Shown one piece after another: positions 1-6,335 of a stretch of 8,000 nt of DNA. Positions within the stretch are counted from its first letter, which is position 1. Each line of letters starts with the position of its first letter. The stretch comes from an uncultured Collinsella sp. (GTDB taxonomy: Bacteria > Actinomycetota > Coriobacteriia > Coriobacteriales > Coriobacteriaceae): assembly GCA_900546085.1 (NCBI GenBank), contig URBS01000103.1, positions 1 through 8,000 of the forward strand, given 5' to 3'. The position numbers and the translations under genes were made by a program. The notes beneath the pieces are model-generated. The model saw nothing but the letters and a program-made list of their open reading frames with translations. It ran no database searches and had not been told where the DNA came from.

Positions 1-23
1 TCAGACGTGTGCTCTTCCGATCT
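1..23 (+). other. Illumina TruSeq adapter remnant
   Basis: The first 23 bases, ending in GTGCTCTTCCGATCT, match the 3' end of the standard Illumina TruSeq index (read 2) adapter as I know it, with no mismatch. This is library sequence, not genome. It implies that base 1 is the end of an assembled contig made from incompletely trimmed reads. Confidence 0.95.
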
Positions 24-80
24 AGTAAGGTGGAAAGCTGGAAAGTAAGGTGGAAAGCTGGAAAGGAAGGTGGGAAGCTG
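24..80 (+). repeat. 20-bp tandem repeat, about 2.85 copies
   Basis: The 20-bp unit AGTAAGGTGGAAAGCTGGAA occurs exactly at 24-43 and 44-63. A diverged partial third copy at 64-80 has two substitutions. It directly abuts the adapter, so it may be a real minisatellite or an assembly or PCR artefact at the contig end. I see no coding role. Confidence 0.8.
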
Positions 81-341
81 TCGCGCCATTGCGGGCGGGG
101 GGTCAATAATTGCGTAGGCCATACCAAGCGAAACAAAAAGATATCAATCTGGTTGGTAAAACACCATCAATGAGCTGCGGGCTAACTAGCTGCGTAAATT
201 AAACGTAAAGAAATGTCGCAAATTAATAGCAAATGCCCAGATGACGCCGTTGCTATTTTCAATTAACTGCTACGCGCGAACAGCAAAATGCTACTATCTA
301 ACATGCACGTAAGAAAGCAGATTAACGGTTAAGGCTAAGAA
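81..341. other. AT-rich non-coding region upstream of the HTH gene
   Basis: This stretch is clearly more AT-rich than the rest of the window, mainly from about 105 onward, and has no credible ORF. It holds an 8-bp inverted repeat, AATAGCAA at 225-232 and TTGCTATT at 250-257, with a 17-nt spacer, which could be an operator for the downstream DNA-binding protein. A TACTAT at 292-297 could serve as a -10 box, but I find no convincing -35 partner. The lower GC may reflect a regulatory region or foreign DNA. Confidence 0.4.
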
Positions 342-746
342 GTGGCAGGTATGTCAGAAGCAACAAGGACTCGCACGCATGCGCCCGAGGTTAGGCAGCG
401 CGCCGTCGAGATCCTCCAAGAGGGGGTCGGTCATCGCGCCCTCGCCGCGGAGCTTGGCATTCCCCAGGCCACGGCTCGTCAGTGGGCCCGCGCGTATGCC
501 GTGGGCGGTGCTGACGCCGTTCTCAACGCCGGTTCGCATCATCACACCTATTCGTACGAAGTTAAGCTCGCCGTGGTCAAGGACCGCTTGGAAAATGGCT
601 TAACGGTTCGCGAGGCCATGATCAAGCACAAGATTCCCAGCGAGTCTTCGGTCAAGGCTTGGTGCCGCCAGTATCGCGAGAGCGGTGAGTCCGCGCTGGT
701 TGATAAGCCGCGCGGTCGCAAGCCGCGCGTTAAAAAGGCGGAATAG
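342..746 (+). CDS. Tandem helix-turn-helix DNA-binding protein (IS3 OrfA-like)
   Basis: This 134-residue protein has two helix-turn-helix units. The first spans about residues 15-60 (alanine-rich, with LAAELGIPQATARQWARAY). The second spans about 72-120 (TVREAMIKHKIPSESSVKAWCRQY). The last 15 residues are basic and include RGRKPR, which resembles an AT-hook or the basic tail of OrfA proteins. Tandem units like these are known from the OrfA (InsJ-like) subunit of IS3/IS150-type transposases and from small standalone regulators. No orfB integrase (DDE) gene follows, and an intrinsic terminator sits 12 bases after the stop, so it looks self-contained: a domesticated or orphan OrfA, or a regulator. 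The GTG start at 342 has AAGG at 331-334, seven bases upstream. ATG at 351 is the alternative and would shorten the protein by three residues. DNA binding is well supported by the fold; the target and biological role are unknown. Confidence 0.8.
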   Translation: MAGMSEATRTRTHAPEVRQRAVEILQEGVGHRALAAELGIPQATARQWARAYAVGGADAVLNAGSHHHTYSYEVKLAVVKDRLENGLTVREAMIKHKIPSESSVKAWCRQYRESGESALVDKPRGRKPRVKKAE

Positions 747-758
747 CAAACGGGATGG

Positions 759-781
759 TGCGCCCACAGGGGCGCATTTTT
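759..781 (+). terminator. Intrinsic terminator after the HTH gene
   Basis: A perfect 7-bp GC-rich stem, TGCGCCC at 759-765 and GGGCGCA at 770-776, has the 4-nt loop ACAG. Five T residues follow at 777-781. This is the classic Rho-independent layout. It closes the HTH gene and separates it from the hydrogenase operon. Confidence 0.9.
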
Positions 782-782
782 C

Positions 783-1032
783 TTGCCGCGTCAACTTTTT
801 GGACCGTCGGGAGCCTACTGGAACATCCTCCAAAGTGGTTAATAAACCGCGCGCAGTGGCCCGTGCGCCCGCCGTCGCGATAGGGGGAGCGTCGCCTCTC
901 TGCTCCAAAGCGGACGTGCCCTTACCCCGTACGCCTAAAACTCCCCAGTTGACCGAAAACCCGCCGCTGCTACTCCTTAATTGAGCTATAACGTTAAACA
1001 ATTGCAGCGTTTTGGCATGGGGGAGTGATGGT
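783..1032 (+). other. Leader of the hydrogenase operon, no gene recognised
   Basis: About 250 bases separate the terminator from the first hydrogenase gene, and I see no credible gene in them. The octamer CTCCAAAG occurs twice (828-835 and 903-910). A short palindrome, GGTT-AATA-AACC, lies at 837-848. The last part turns AT-rich (977-1002) and contains TATAAC at 987-992, a plausible -10 box with no good -35 at the right distance. TTGACC at 949-954 is -35-like but lacks a good -10 match. The operon promoter is probably in this stretch, but I cannot place it firmly, and I recognise no riboswitch. Confidence 0.35.
1019..1025 (+). promoter_or_regulatory. Shine-Dalgarno that sets the start of the fused membrane subunit
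   Basis: GGGGGAG lies seven bases before ATG 1033. A longer reading that starts at TTG 1012 would place this Shine-Dalgarno inside the coding region and add seven residues (MAWGSDG) not expected ahead of the first hydrophobic helix. ATG 1033 is therefore the preferred start. Confidence 0.75.
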
Positions 1033-3915
1033 ATGACGCTACTGTATTTCCTTACCCTGTTTCCGCTGGTACCGGCGCTGGGCATGCTGCTTGCGCGCGG
1101 TGACCGAGCCCGTGACGCGGTAGGGCTTGTAGGCTCTGGCATCATTATGGCGGTGACAGTTGTAGTCGCCGTCATGTTTTTTGGCACGGGCCCGCAGAGC
1201 TTCGAGGTGGCACCCGGCACCTCGCACGTGCTCTCCATCATCAGCTCCGTCATCGACGTGATCCTGTGCGCCGTCATCCTGTACAACGCGTACAAATATA
1301 GGAACGTGCTCACCACGGTGCTCGGCATAGTCCAGCTGGTGGGCTCGCTCGCCTTTGCAGCCATGACGCTGCCCGCGACCGAAGCCGTCACCGCAACCCC
1401 GCTCTACCTGGACTACATGAGCGTGATCATGGTCCTCGCCGTCGGCATCGTCGGCAGTCTGATCTGCGTGTATGCCCTGGGCTACATGAAGGACTTCCAG
1501 GCCCACGACGAGCACGAGGCCGCGCTGCGCGGGCAAACCGCGCCCGACCGTCGCCCGCAGTTTCTGGCGCTCATGTTCCTGTTCCTCTCGGCCATGTTCG
1601 TTATCGTGACGAGTGACAACCTGGAGTGGTTGTTCTGCGGTTGGGAAATCACCACCGTGTGCTCGTTCCTTATGATTGGCTACACGCGCACGCCCGAGGC
1701 CATCAAAAACGCCTTTACCCAGATCATCCTCAACATGCTGGGCGGTATCGCGTTTTTGGCCGGACTCATGTACCTGCACGTTAACGGCATGCCGCTGACC
1801 ATCTCGGGCATGATCGAGCTTTCCGGCGCCGGAACCGCGCAATCCGCGCTGCTGGTGATGCCGGTCATTCTGCTGTCGCTCGCCGCCCTTACCAAGGCCG
1901 CGCAGATGCCGTTCCATACCTGGCTGCTCGGCGCCATGGTCGCCCCCACGCCCACGAGCGCCCTGCTGCACTCGTCAACCATGGTCAAAGCCGGCGTGTT
2001 CCTGATGGTCAAGCTGAGCCCGCTCTATGCCATCTATCCCGTGACCGGCTTTATGGTCACGAGTGTGGGCGCCATCACGTTTTTGCTCGCTGCCCTCATG
2101 GCCATCTCGCAGAGCAATGCCAAACGCGTGCTCGCGTACTCCACCATTTCCAACTTGGGCCTCATCAGCGCCTGCTTGGGTGTCGGCGCGCCCGAGGCTG
2201 TGTGGGCCGCCATCTTCCTGATCCTGTTCCACACGGTGGCAAAGTCGCTGCTGTTCCTGTGCGTGGGCACGGCCGAGCATCATATCGGCAGCCGCAATAT
2301 CGAGGACATGGACGGTATGTTCAGCCGCATGCCGCACCTGACGCGCCTGATGATGCTGGGTATCATGGGCATGTTTGTGGCGCCGTTTGGCATGCTCGTG
2401 TCCAAGTGGGGCGCCCTGGTGGCGTTCGCGCAGACCGGCAACGTGCTCATGATCATGGTGCTTGCCTTTGGCTCGGCCGCGACGTTCTTCTTCTGGGGCA
2501 AGTGGCTTGCCAAGCTTTCGGGCGTCGACCCCACGGCTCAAAACGTTGAGGTCAATGTCCATAAGACCGAATGGATGGCCCTCAACACCATCGCCGCGCT
2601 GCTGATTCTTTGCTGCGTGGCGTTCCCGCTCATCTCGAGCGGCCTGGTGTCGCCTTACTTGGCCATGGTGTTTGGCCGCGTGCCGTACGTTATTGGCAAG
2701 GACTCCATGTATCTGATGGTGGTTATCGTGGCGTTTATCGCCGTGGTGCTGCTGACTTCATTCCGCGTGAGCAACAAACCGCACGTCAACGTGTACCTTT
2801 CGGGTGTGGGGACCGACAAATATCGCCATTTCCGTGGCTCGATGGGACACGAGGTGAAGGCCGAAAAGCGCAATTGGTACTCGGAGGACGCCCTTGGCGA
2901 GAAGCGTATTGGCCCCGCGGGTAGCGTCGTGTGTTGCAGCATTATCTTGTTTGCGCTGCTGTGTTGCGCGTGGATTGGGCCCGAGCGGCTTGCCATGAGC
3001 GCGCCCTCGGTGCTGCGCGGCAAGTATTTCGAAGGCTCGGGCGTCGTGGGCATTTTTATTGGCACCGTGGCGTTTGCTTTGCTGGCGCCGCTTGTGGGCG
3101 GCCTGATCGACGGCCTTGACCGTAAGCTTTCGGCTCGCATGCAGGGCCGCGTGGGTCCGCGTCTGCTGCAGCCCTTCTACGACGTTGCCAAACTGCTGCG
3201 CAAGGCCCCTGCCAGCGTAAACACCATGGACGATACCTATATGGCATGTGCGCTCATCTTTACCGTGGTAGGCGGCGGCATCTTTGTGTCGGGTTCCAAC
3301 ACGCTGCTGTGCGCTTTTATGGTGACGCTCGCCGCGATCTTTGTGGTGCTGGCGTCCGCCTCGACGCAAAGCCCGTTTGCGCAGGTCGGCGCCGATCGCG
3401 AGCTGCTGCAGGTTATGAGCTACGAGCCCGCCGTTCTGCTGATGAGCGTGGGCCTGTACCTTGCCACCGACAGCTTCGATTCCATTGCCGTGACGGGGCA
3501 GTCAGCCCCCATCATCGTGTACAGCGCGCCCATTTTCCTTGCGCTGCTCGCGGTGCTTACCATCAAGCTACGCAAGTCGCCGTTCGACCTTTCGTACTCG
3601 CATCACGCGCATCAGGAGATTGTCCAGGGCGTCGCCACCGAGATGAGCGGCAGCACGCTGGCCAAGATGACCCTTATGCACTGGTGCGAGACCGTGCTGT
3701 TTTTGATGTGGGTGGGCATGTTCTTTGTCTGGGACAACCCGGTGAGCTGGGCCGTAGCCCTGGTCGTGATGGCCGCGACGTATTTTGTCGAGGTACTGAT
3801 CGATAACACCTTCGCCCGTAGCACCTGGCGCAGCTGCTTTAAGCTCGGCTGGGGCGTGGCGCTGGTGTTTGGCCTGCTCAACCTTATGCCCATCCTCGTC
3901 GACGTATTTATTTAG
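1033..3915 (+). CDS. Fused EchA/HyfB-like and EchB/HyfC-like membrane subunit of group 4 [NiFe] hydrogenase
   Basis: This 960-residue polytopic membrane protein joins two subunits that are normally separate. Residues about 1-575 are an antiporter-like NuoL/M (EchA/HyfB) module. It keeps the helix-5 glutamate E205 (CGWEITT), K288 in LTKAAQMPFHTW, K319 in the APTPTSALLHSSTMVKAG signature and K364 in NAKRVLAYSTISNLG, the residue types that form the proton path in this family. A hydrophilic linker (about 577-632) and one extra helix (about 633-652) follow. From about 670 to the end it is NuoH-like (EchB/HycD/HyfC). It shows ARMQGRVGPRLLQPFYDVAK near 698-721, VGADRE with E790, YEP at 797-799, and SPFDLSYSHHAHQEIVQGVATEMSG ending at 873 with E862 and E870. 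The NuoH module anchors the peripheral hydrogenase arm, and the antiporter module is expected to pump H+ or Na+. The reading frame is open throughout. The next gene starts 12 bases downstream with a Shine-Dalgarno overlapping this stop, so the two are co-transcribed. Family assignment is firm; the ion pumped is not known. Confidence 0.93.
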   Translation: MTLLYFLTLFPLVPALGMLLARGDRARDAVGLVGSGIIMAVTVVVAVMFFGTGPQSFEVAPGTSHVLSIISSVIDVILCAVILYNAYKYRNVLTTVLGIVQLVGSLAFAAMTLPATEAVTATPLYLDYMSVIMVLAVGIVGSLICVYALGYMKDFQAHDEHEAALRGQTAPDRRPQFLALMFLFLSAMFVIVTSDNLEWLFCGWEITTVCSFLMIGYTRTPEAIKNAFTQIILNMLGGIAFLAGLMYLHVNGMPLTISGMIELSGAGTAQSALLVMPVILLSLAALTKAAQMPFHTWLLGAMVAPTPTSALLHSSTMVKAGVFLMVKLSPLYAIYPVTGFMVTSVGAITFLLAALMAISQSNAKRVLAYSTISNLGLISACLGVGAPEAVWAAIFLILFHTVAKSLLFLCVGTAEHHIGSRNIEDMDGMFSRMPHLTRLMMLGIMGMFVAPFGMLVSKWGALVAFAQTGNVLMIMVLAFGSAATFFFWGKWLAKLSGVDPTAQNVEVNVHKTEWMALNTIAALLILCCVAFPLISSGLVSPYLAMVFGRVPYVIGKDSMYLMVVIVAFIAVVLLTSFRVSNKPHVNVYLSGVGTDKYRHFRGSMGHEVKAEKRNWYSEDALGEKRIGPAGSVVCCSIILFALLCCAWIGPERLAMSAPSVLRGKYFEGSGVVGIFIGTVAFALLAPLVGGLIDGLDRKLSARMQGRVGPRLLQPFYDVAKLLRKAPASVNTMDDTYMACALIFTVVGGGIFVSGSNTLLCAFMVTLAAIFVVLASASTQSPFAQVGADRELLQVMSYEPAVLLMSVGLYLATDSFDSIAVTGQSAPIIVYSAPIFLALLAVLTIKLRKSPFDLSYSHHAHQEIVQGVATEMSGSTLAKMTLMHWCETVLFLMWVGMFFVWDNPVSWAVALVVMAATYFVEVLIDNTFARSTWRSCFKLGWGVALVFGLLNLMPILVDVFI

Positions 3916-3927
3916 GAGGCGGCATCC

Positions 3928-4521
3928 ATGGATCATAAAATGTCGCGCTCGCCGTGGGTTATTCATTACGACGGCTCGAGCTGCAACGGATGCGATATCG
4001 AGGTGCTGGCCTCGCTCACGCCGCTGTTCGATGCGGAGCGCTTTGGTGTGGTCAACACCGGCAACCCCAAGCATGCGGATATCTTTTTGGTGACGGGGTC
4101 GGTCAATGCCCAGAACCTGCCCGTCGTGCGTCAGATTTACAACCAGATGCTCGAGCCCAAGTGCGTGGTGGCGTGCGGCATCTGCGCGTGCTCGGGCGGC
4201 GTGTTCCGCGATGCCTACAACGTGATCGGCGGCGTGGACCGCGCGATTCCCGTGGACGTGTACGCGCCCGGGTGCGCCATTCGCCCCGAGACCGTGATCG
4301 ATGCCATTGTGGAAGCATGCGGCATCCTGGATCAGAAGGAGGCCGTGATGCGTGCTGGCGGTGACCCGCTTACCGTGGGCGGTGCCGCAACCTGGGACGG
4401 TGGCGTTGAGCTGGGCGAGGACGGGTTTGTGGCCGCGGCTGAGGCCGGCGACGCGCCTGCCGCTAGCGACGCACCTGCTGGGAAGCCCGTCGCGCCCGTC
4501 GCTGCAAAGGAGGCCGTGTAA
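3928..4521 (+). CDS. NuoB-like small subunit of group 4 [NiFe] hydrogenase (EchC/HycG family)
   Basis: This 197-residue protein is the small subunit that carries the [4Fe-4S] cluster nearest the NiFe site (the N2 cluster position in complex I). Candidate ligands are C19 and C22 (SSCNGCDIE), C86 in CGICACSGGVF, with C83 and C88 alongside, and C116 in APGCAIRPE. The PGCxxRPE ending is typical of the EchC/HycG/NuoB family. The family core ends near residue 150. The last ~45 residues are an Ala/Pro/Asp-rich, probably disordered tail. The start is supported by GGAGG at 3915-3919, which overlaps the previous stop with an 8-base spacer; ATG 3940 is a weaker alternative. The stop overlaps the next start (TAATG), which indicates translational coupling. 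It is expected to bind the large subunit and sit on the cytoplasmic face, docked to the NuoH-like module. Confidence 0.93.
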   Translation: MDHKMSRSPWVIHYDGSSCNGCDIEVLASLTPLFDAERFGVVNTGNPKHADIFLVTGSVNAQNLPVVRQIYNQMLEPKCVVACGICACSGGVFRDAYNVIGGVDRAIPVDVYAPGCAIRPETVIDAIVEACGILDQKEAVMRAGGDPLTVGGAATWDGGVELGEDGFVAAAEAGDAPAASDAPAGKPVAPVAAKEAV

Positions 4522-5234
4522 TGCAAAAGGCTATCTATACCACCGTTGGGATCGACAAGCTCCTGCCGCATGTCCAGGCGCTCAAGGGCGTCGGCGCGCG
4601 CTTTGTGCAAATGCACGCCGAGCGCAATGTCGACGACGGCACGTATCGTCTGGTCTATACGTTTATCAACGTTCATGCTGCTCAGGAGCATTTTGCGCAG
4701 GACGGCAGCTATGCGATTGAGAACTTGGTAGTCGAGGGAATCGACCGGTACCAGGAGATTCCGTCCATCAGCTCGTATTATCCGGCGGTATTCCCGTTTG
4801 AAAATGAGGTCCACGACCTTTTTGGTCTTGCCATTACCGACATGCAGATCGACTTTAAGGGCTTTTTCTACCAGGTCTCGACCGCTGAACCCATGAGCGT
4901 TATCACGCCCGAGGTGAAGGCCGCGCGCGAGAAGGCCATGAAGGTCCGCGCGGCCGCCGAGGCCAAGGCGCGCAAGGCCGCGGCCGAAAAGGCCGCCGCG
5001 GCGGCTGCTGCAGGGGAGAGTGCTGCGAGTGCCGGCGATGCCGTGGGCGCCGCTGCTCAGCCTGCTGCGGCTGCCGGCTCCGATGTTCAGCACGATGAGG
5101 CTGCTGCGAAGGCCGCGCTCAAGGTCGCCGAGATGGAGGCAAAGCTCGCCGCCATGGATCCCGAGAAAGCGGCCAAGGTCCGCGCGGCGCTTGCCGCCAA
5201 GGCCGCCCGCGACAAGCAGAAAAAGGAGGCGTAA
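4521..5234 (+). CDS. NuoC-like (30 kDa) subunit of group 4 hydrogenase with long Ala/Lys tail (EchD-like)
   Basis: This 237-residue protein has an N-terminal complex I 30-kDa (NuoC/EchD) domain over residues about 1-125. It includes the diagnostic FPFENEVHDLFGL at 91-103. This subunit has no cofactor and helps assemble the hydrogenase arm. From about 127 to the end it is a highly charged, Ala/Lys/Glu-rich low-complexity region: helical stretches flank a neutral Ala/Gly/Ser part around 158-190. Two similar blocks, KVRAAAEAKARKAA and KVRAALAAKAARDK, mark the two ends, and the 14-base string AAGGTCCGCGCGGC recurs at 4941 and 5175. EchD homologues are usually about the length of the N-terminal domain alone, so the tail is an accessory extension. 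In E. coli HycE this domain is fused to the large subunit; here it is separate. The start overlaps the previous stop, with AAAGGAGG at 4506-4513. Confidence 0.9.
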   Translation: MQKAIYTTVGIDKLLPHVQALKGVGARFVQMHAERNVDDGTYRLVYTFINVHAAQEHFAQDGSYAIENLVVEGIDRYQEIPSISSYYPAVFPFENEVHDLFGLAITDMQIDFKGFFYQVSTAEPMSVITPEVKAAREKAMKVRAAAEAKARKAAAEKAAAAAAAGESAASAGDAVGAAAQPAAAAGSDVQHDEAAAKAALKVAEMEAKLAAMDPEKAAKVRAALAAKAARDKQKKEA

Positions 5235-5239
5235 GGTCC

Positions 5240-6328
5240 ATGGCTCATCGCTCCGTAATTCCGTTTGGCCCGCAGCACCCGGTGCTGCCCGAGCCGCTTC
5301 ATCTGGACCTGGTAATCGAGGACGACCGCGTCATCGAGGCAATTCCGCAGATCGGCTTTGTGCACCGCGGACTCGAGAAGCTCACCGAAAAGCGCGACAT
5401 GCATCAGTTTGGCTACATCGCCGAGCGCATCTGCGGCATTTGCGCCGTGGGCCACAGCTGCGGCTATGCCAGCGCCTGCGAACGCATGCTTGACATCGAG
5501 GTGCCCGGCCGCGTGCAGTATATCCGCACCATTCTGCACGAGCTCTCGCGTATTCACTCGCACCTGCTGTGGCTGGGCCTGCTCGCCGATGCCTTTGGCT
5601 TCGAGGCGCTGTTCTATCGTTCGTGGACCCTGCGCGAACAGATTCTCAAAATCTTCGAGAGCACCTGCGGCGGCCGCGTGATCCTTTCGATTAACGAGAT
5701 CGGCGGCCTTAAGCACGACATCGAGGACTCCGAGCTGGCGGGTATTGTCCAGACGCTCGATGCCATGCGCCCCGACTACGAGGCCCTGGTGCATACCTTT
5801 TTGGACGACGACAGCTGCGGCGAGCGCCTGCATGGCGTGGGCGTGATCAGCAAGAAGGACGCGCTGGATCTGTCGATGGTCGGTCCGTTCGGTCGCGCCT
5901 CGGGCGTGGACTACGACGTGCGCATGTTCGGCGACGGTGCCTATGCGGACCTGGCTGCGTTTGAGCCCGTCGTTGCTGCCGATGGCGATTGCTATGCCCG
6001 CTGCCAGGTGCGTTGCGCCGAGGTCACGCAGGCCATGGACATCATCAAGGAGCTTGTGGGCAAGATTCCGCATGACGGCATCGGTGGGCGCACCAAGCTC
6101 GCACCGGCCGACGGCGCGCGTGGCGAGGTTGTGATTGAGCAGCCGCGTGGCGAGGCGTATTACTATGTGCGCGGCAACGGCACCAAGAACCTGGACCGCT
6201 TCCGCGTGCGCACGCCGACGTCGCAAAACCTGGCGGGTCTGACGCATGCGCTGCAGGGCGTGCTCCTTGCCAACGTGCCCATGATTATCCTGACCATCGA
6301 CCCCTGCATTAGCTGCACGGAAAGGTAG
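5240..6328 (+). CDS. [NiFe] hydrogenase large (catalytic) subunit, group 4 (EchE/CooH/HycE family)
   Basis: This 362-residue protein is homologous to NuoD and carries the NiFe(CN)2CO active site that reduces protons to H2 or oxidises H2. The N-terminal L1 motif is ERICGICAVGHSCGY (R63, C65, C68, H72). The C-terminal L2 motif is DPCISCTER (D354, C356, C359, R362). Both Cys pairs are intact, which separates it from complex I NuoD, where they are lost. The length matches EchE and CooH; HycE is longer because it carries a fused NuoC domain. The protein ends exactly at R362, the residue after which maturation proteases normally cut, so there is no C-terminal extension to remove. ATG 5240 lies five bases after the previous stop, with GGAGG at 5225-5229. 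The enzyme is expected in the cytoplasm at the membrane, bound to the small and NuoC-like subunits. Insertion of the active site needs HypA-F, none of which is encoded in this window. Confidence 0.96.
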   Translation: MAHRSVIPFGPQHPVLPEPLHLDLVIEDDRVIEAIPQIGFVHRGLEKLTEKRDMHQFGYIAERICGICAVGHSCGYASACERMLDIEVPGRVQYIRTILHELSRIHSHLLWLGLLADAFGFEALFYRSWTLREQILKIFESTCGGRVILSINEIGGLKHDIEDSELAGIVQTLDAMRPDYEALVHTFLDDDSCGERLHGVGVISKKDALDLSMVGPFGRASGVDYDVRMFGDGAYADLAAFEPVVAADGDCYARCQVRCAEVTQAMDIIKELVGKIPHDGIGGRTKLAPADGARGEVVIEQPRGEAYYYVRGNGTKNLDRFRVRTPTSQNLAGLTHALQGVLLANVPMIILTIDPCISCTER

Positions 6329-6335
6329 GCGCGGC

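Noticed and set aside
24..80. CRISPR repeat array
   Set aside because: The units are directly tandem with no spacers, and no cas gene is present.
342..781. Complete IS3-type insertion sequence around the HTH gene
   Set aside because: No DDE integrase frame follows and I found no terminal inverted repeats around the gene. An intrinsic terminator lies just after the stop.
685..984. 99-codon + strand frame in the leader
   Set aside because: It starts inside the HTH gene in another frame and runs through the terminator. The composition is not protein-like and there is no family match I recognise.
940..1032. Sigma-54 promoter for the hydrogenase operon, as in E. coli hyc/hyf
   Set aside because: TTGC at 1002-1005 has no GG element at the required -24 spacing, and sigma-54 is not expected in the inferred actinobacterial host.
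600..1391. 263-codon open frame on the minus strand
   Set aside because: It spans the end of the HTH gene, an intrinsic terminator, the leader and the start of the hydrogenase gene. Crossing three unrelated units without a recognisable domain makes it a shadow.
1039..1971. 310-codon open frame on the minus strand
   Set aside because: It is antisense to the antiporter-like module. Its product is rich in His, Gln, Arg and Gly, typical of a shadow frame, and no family is recognisable.
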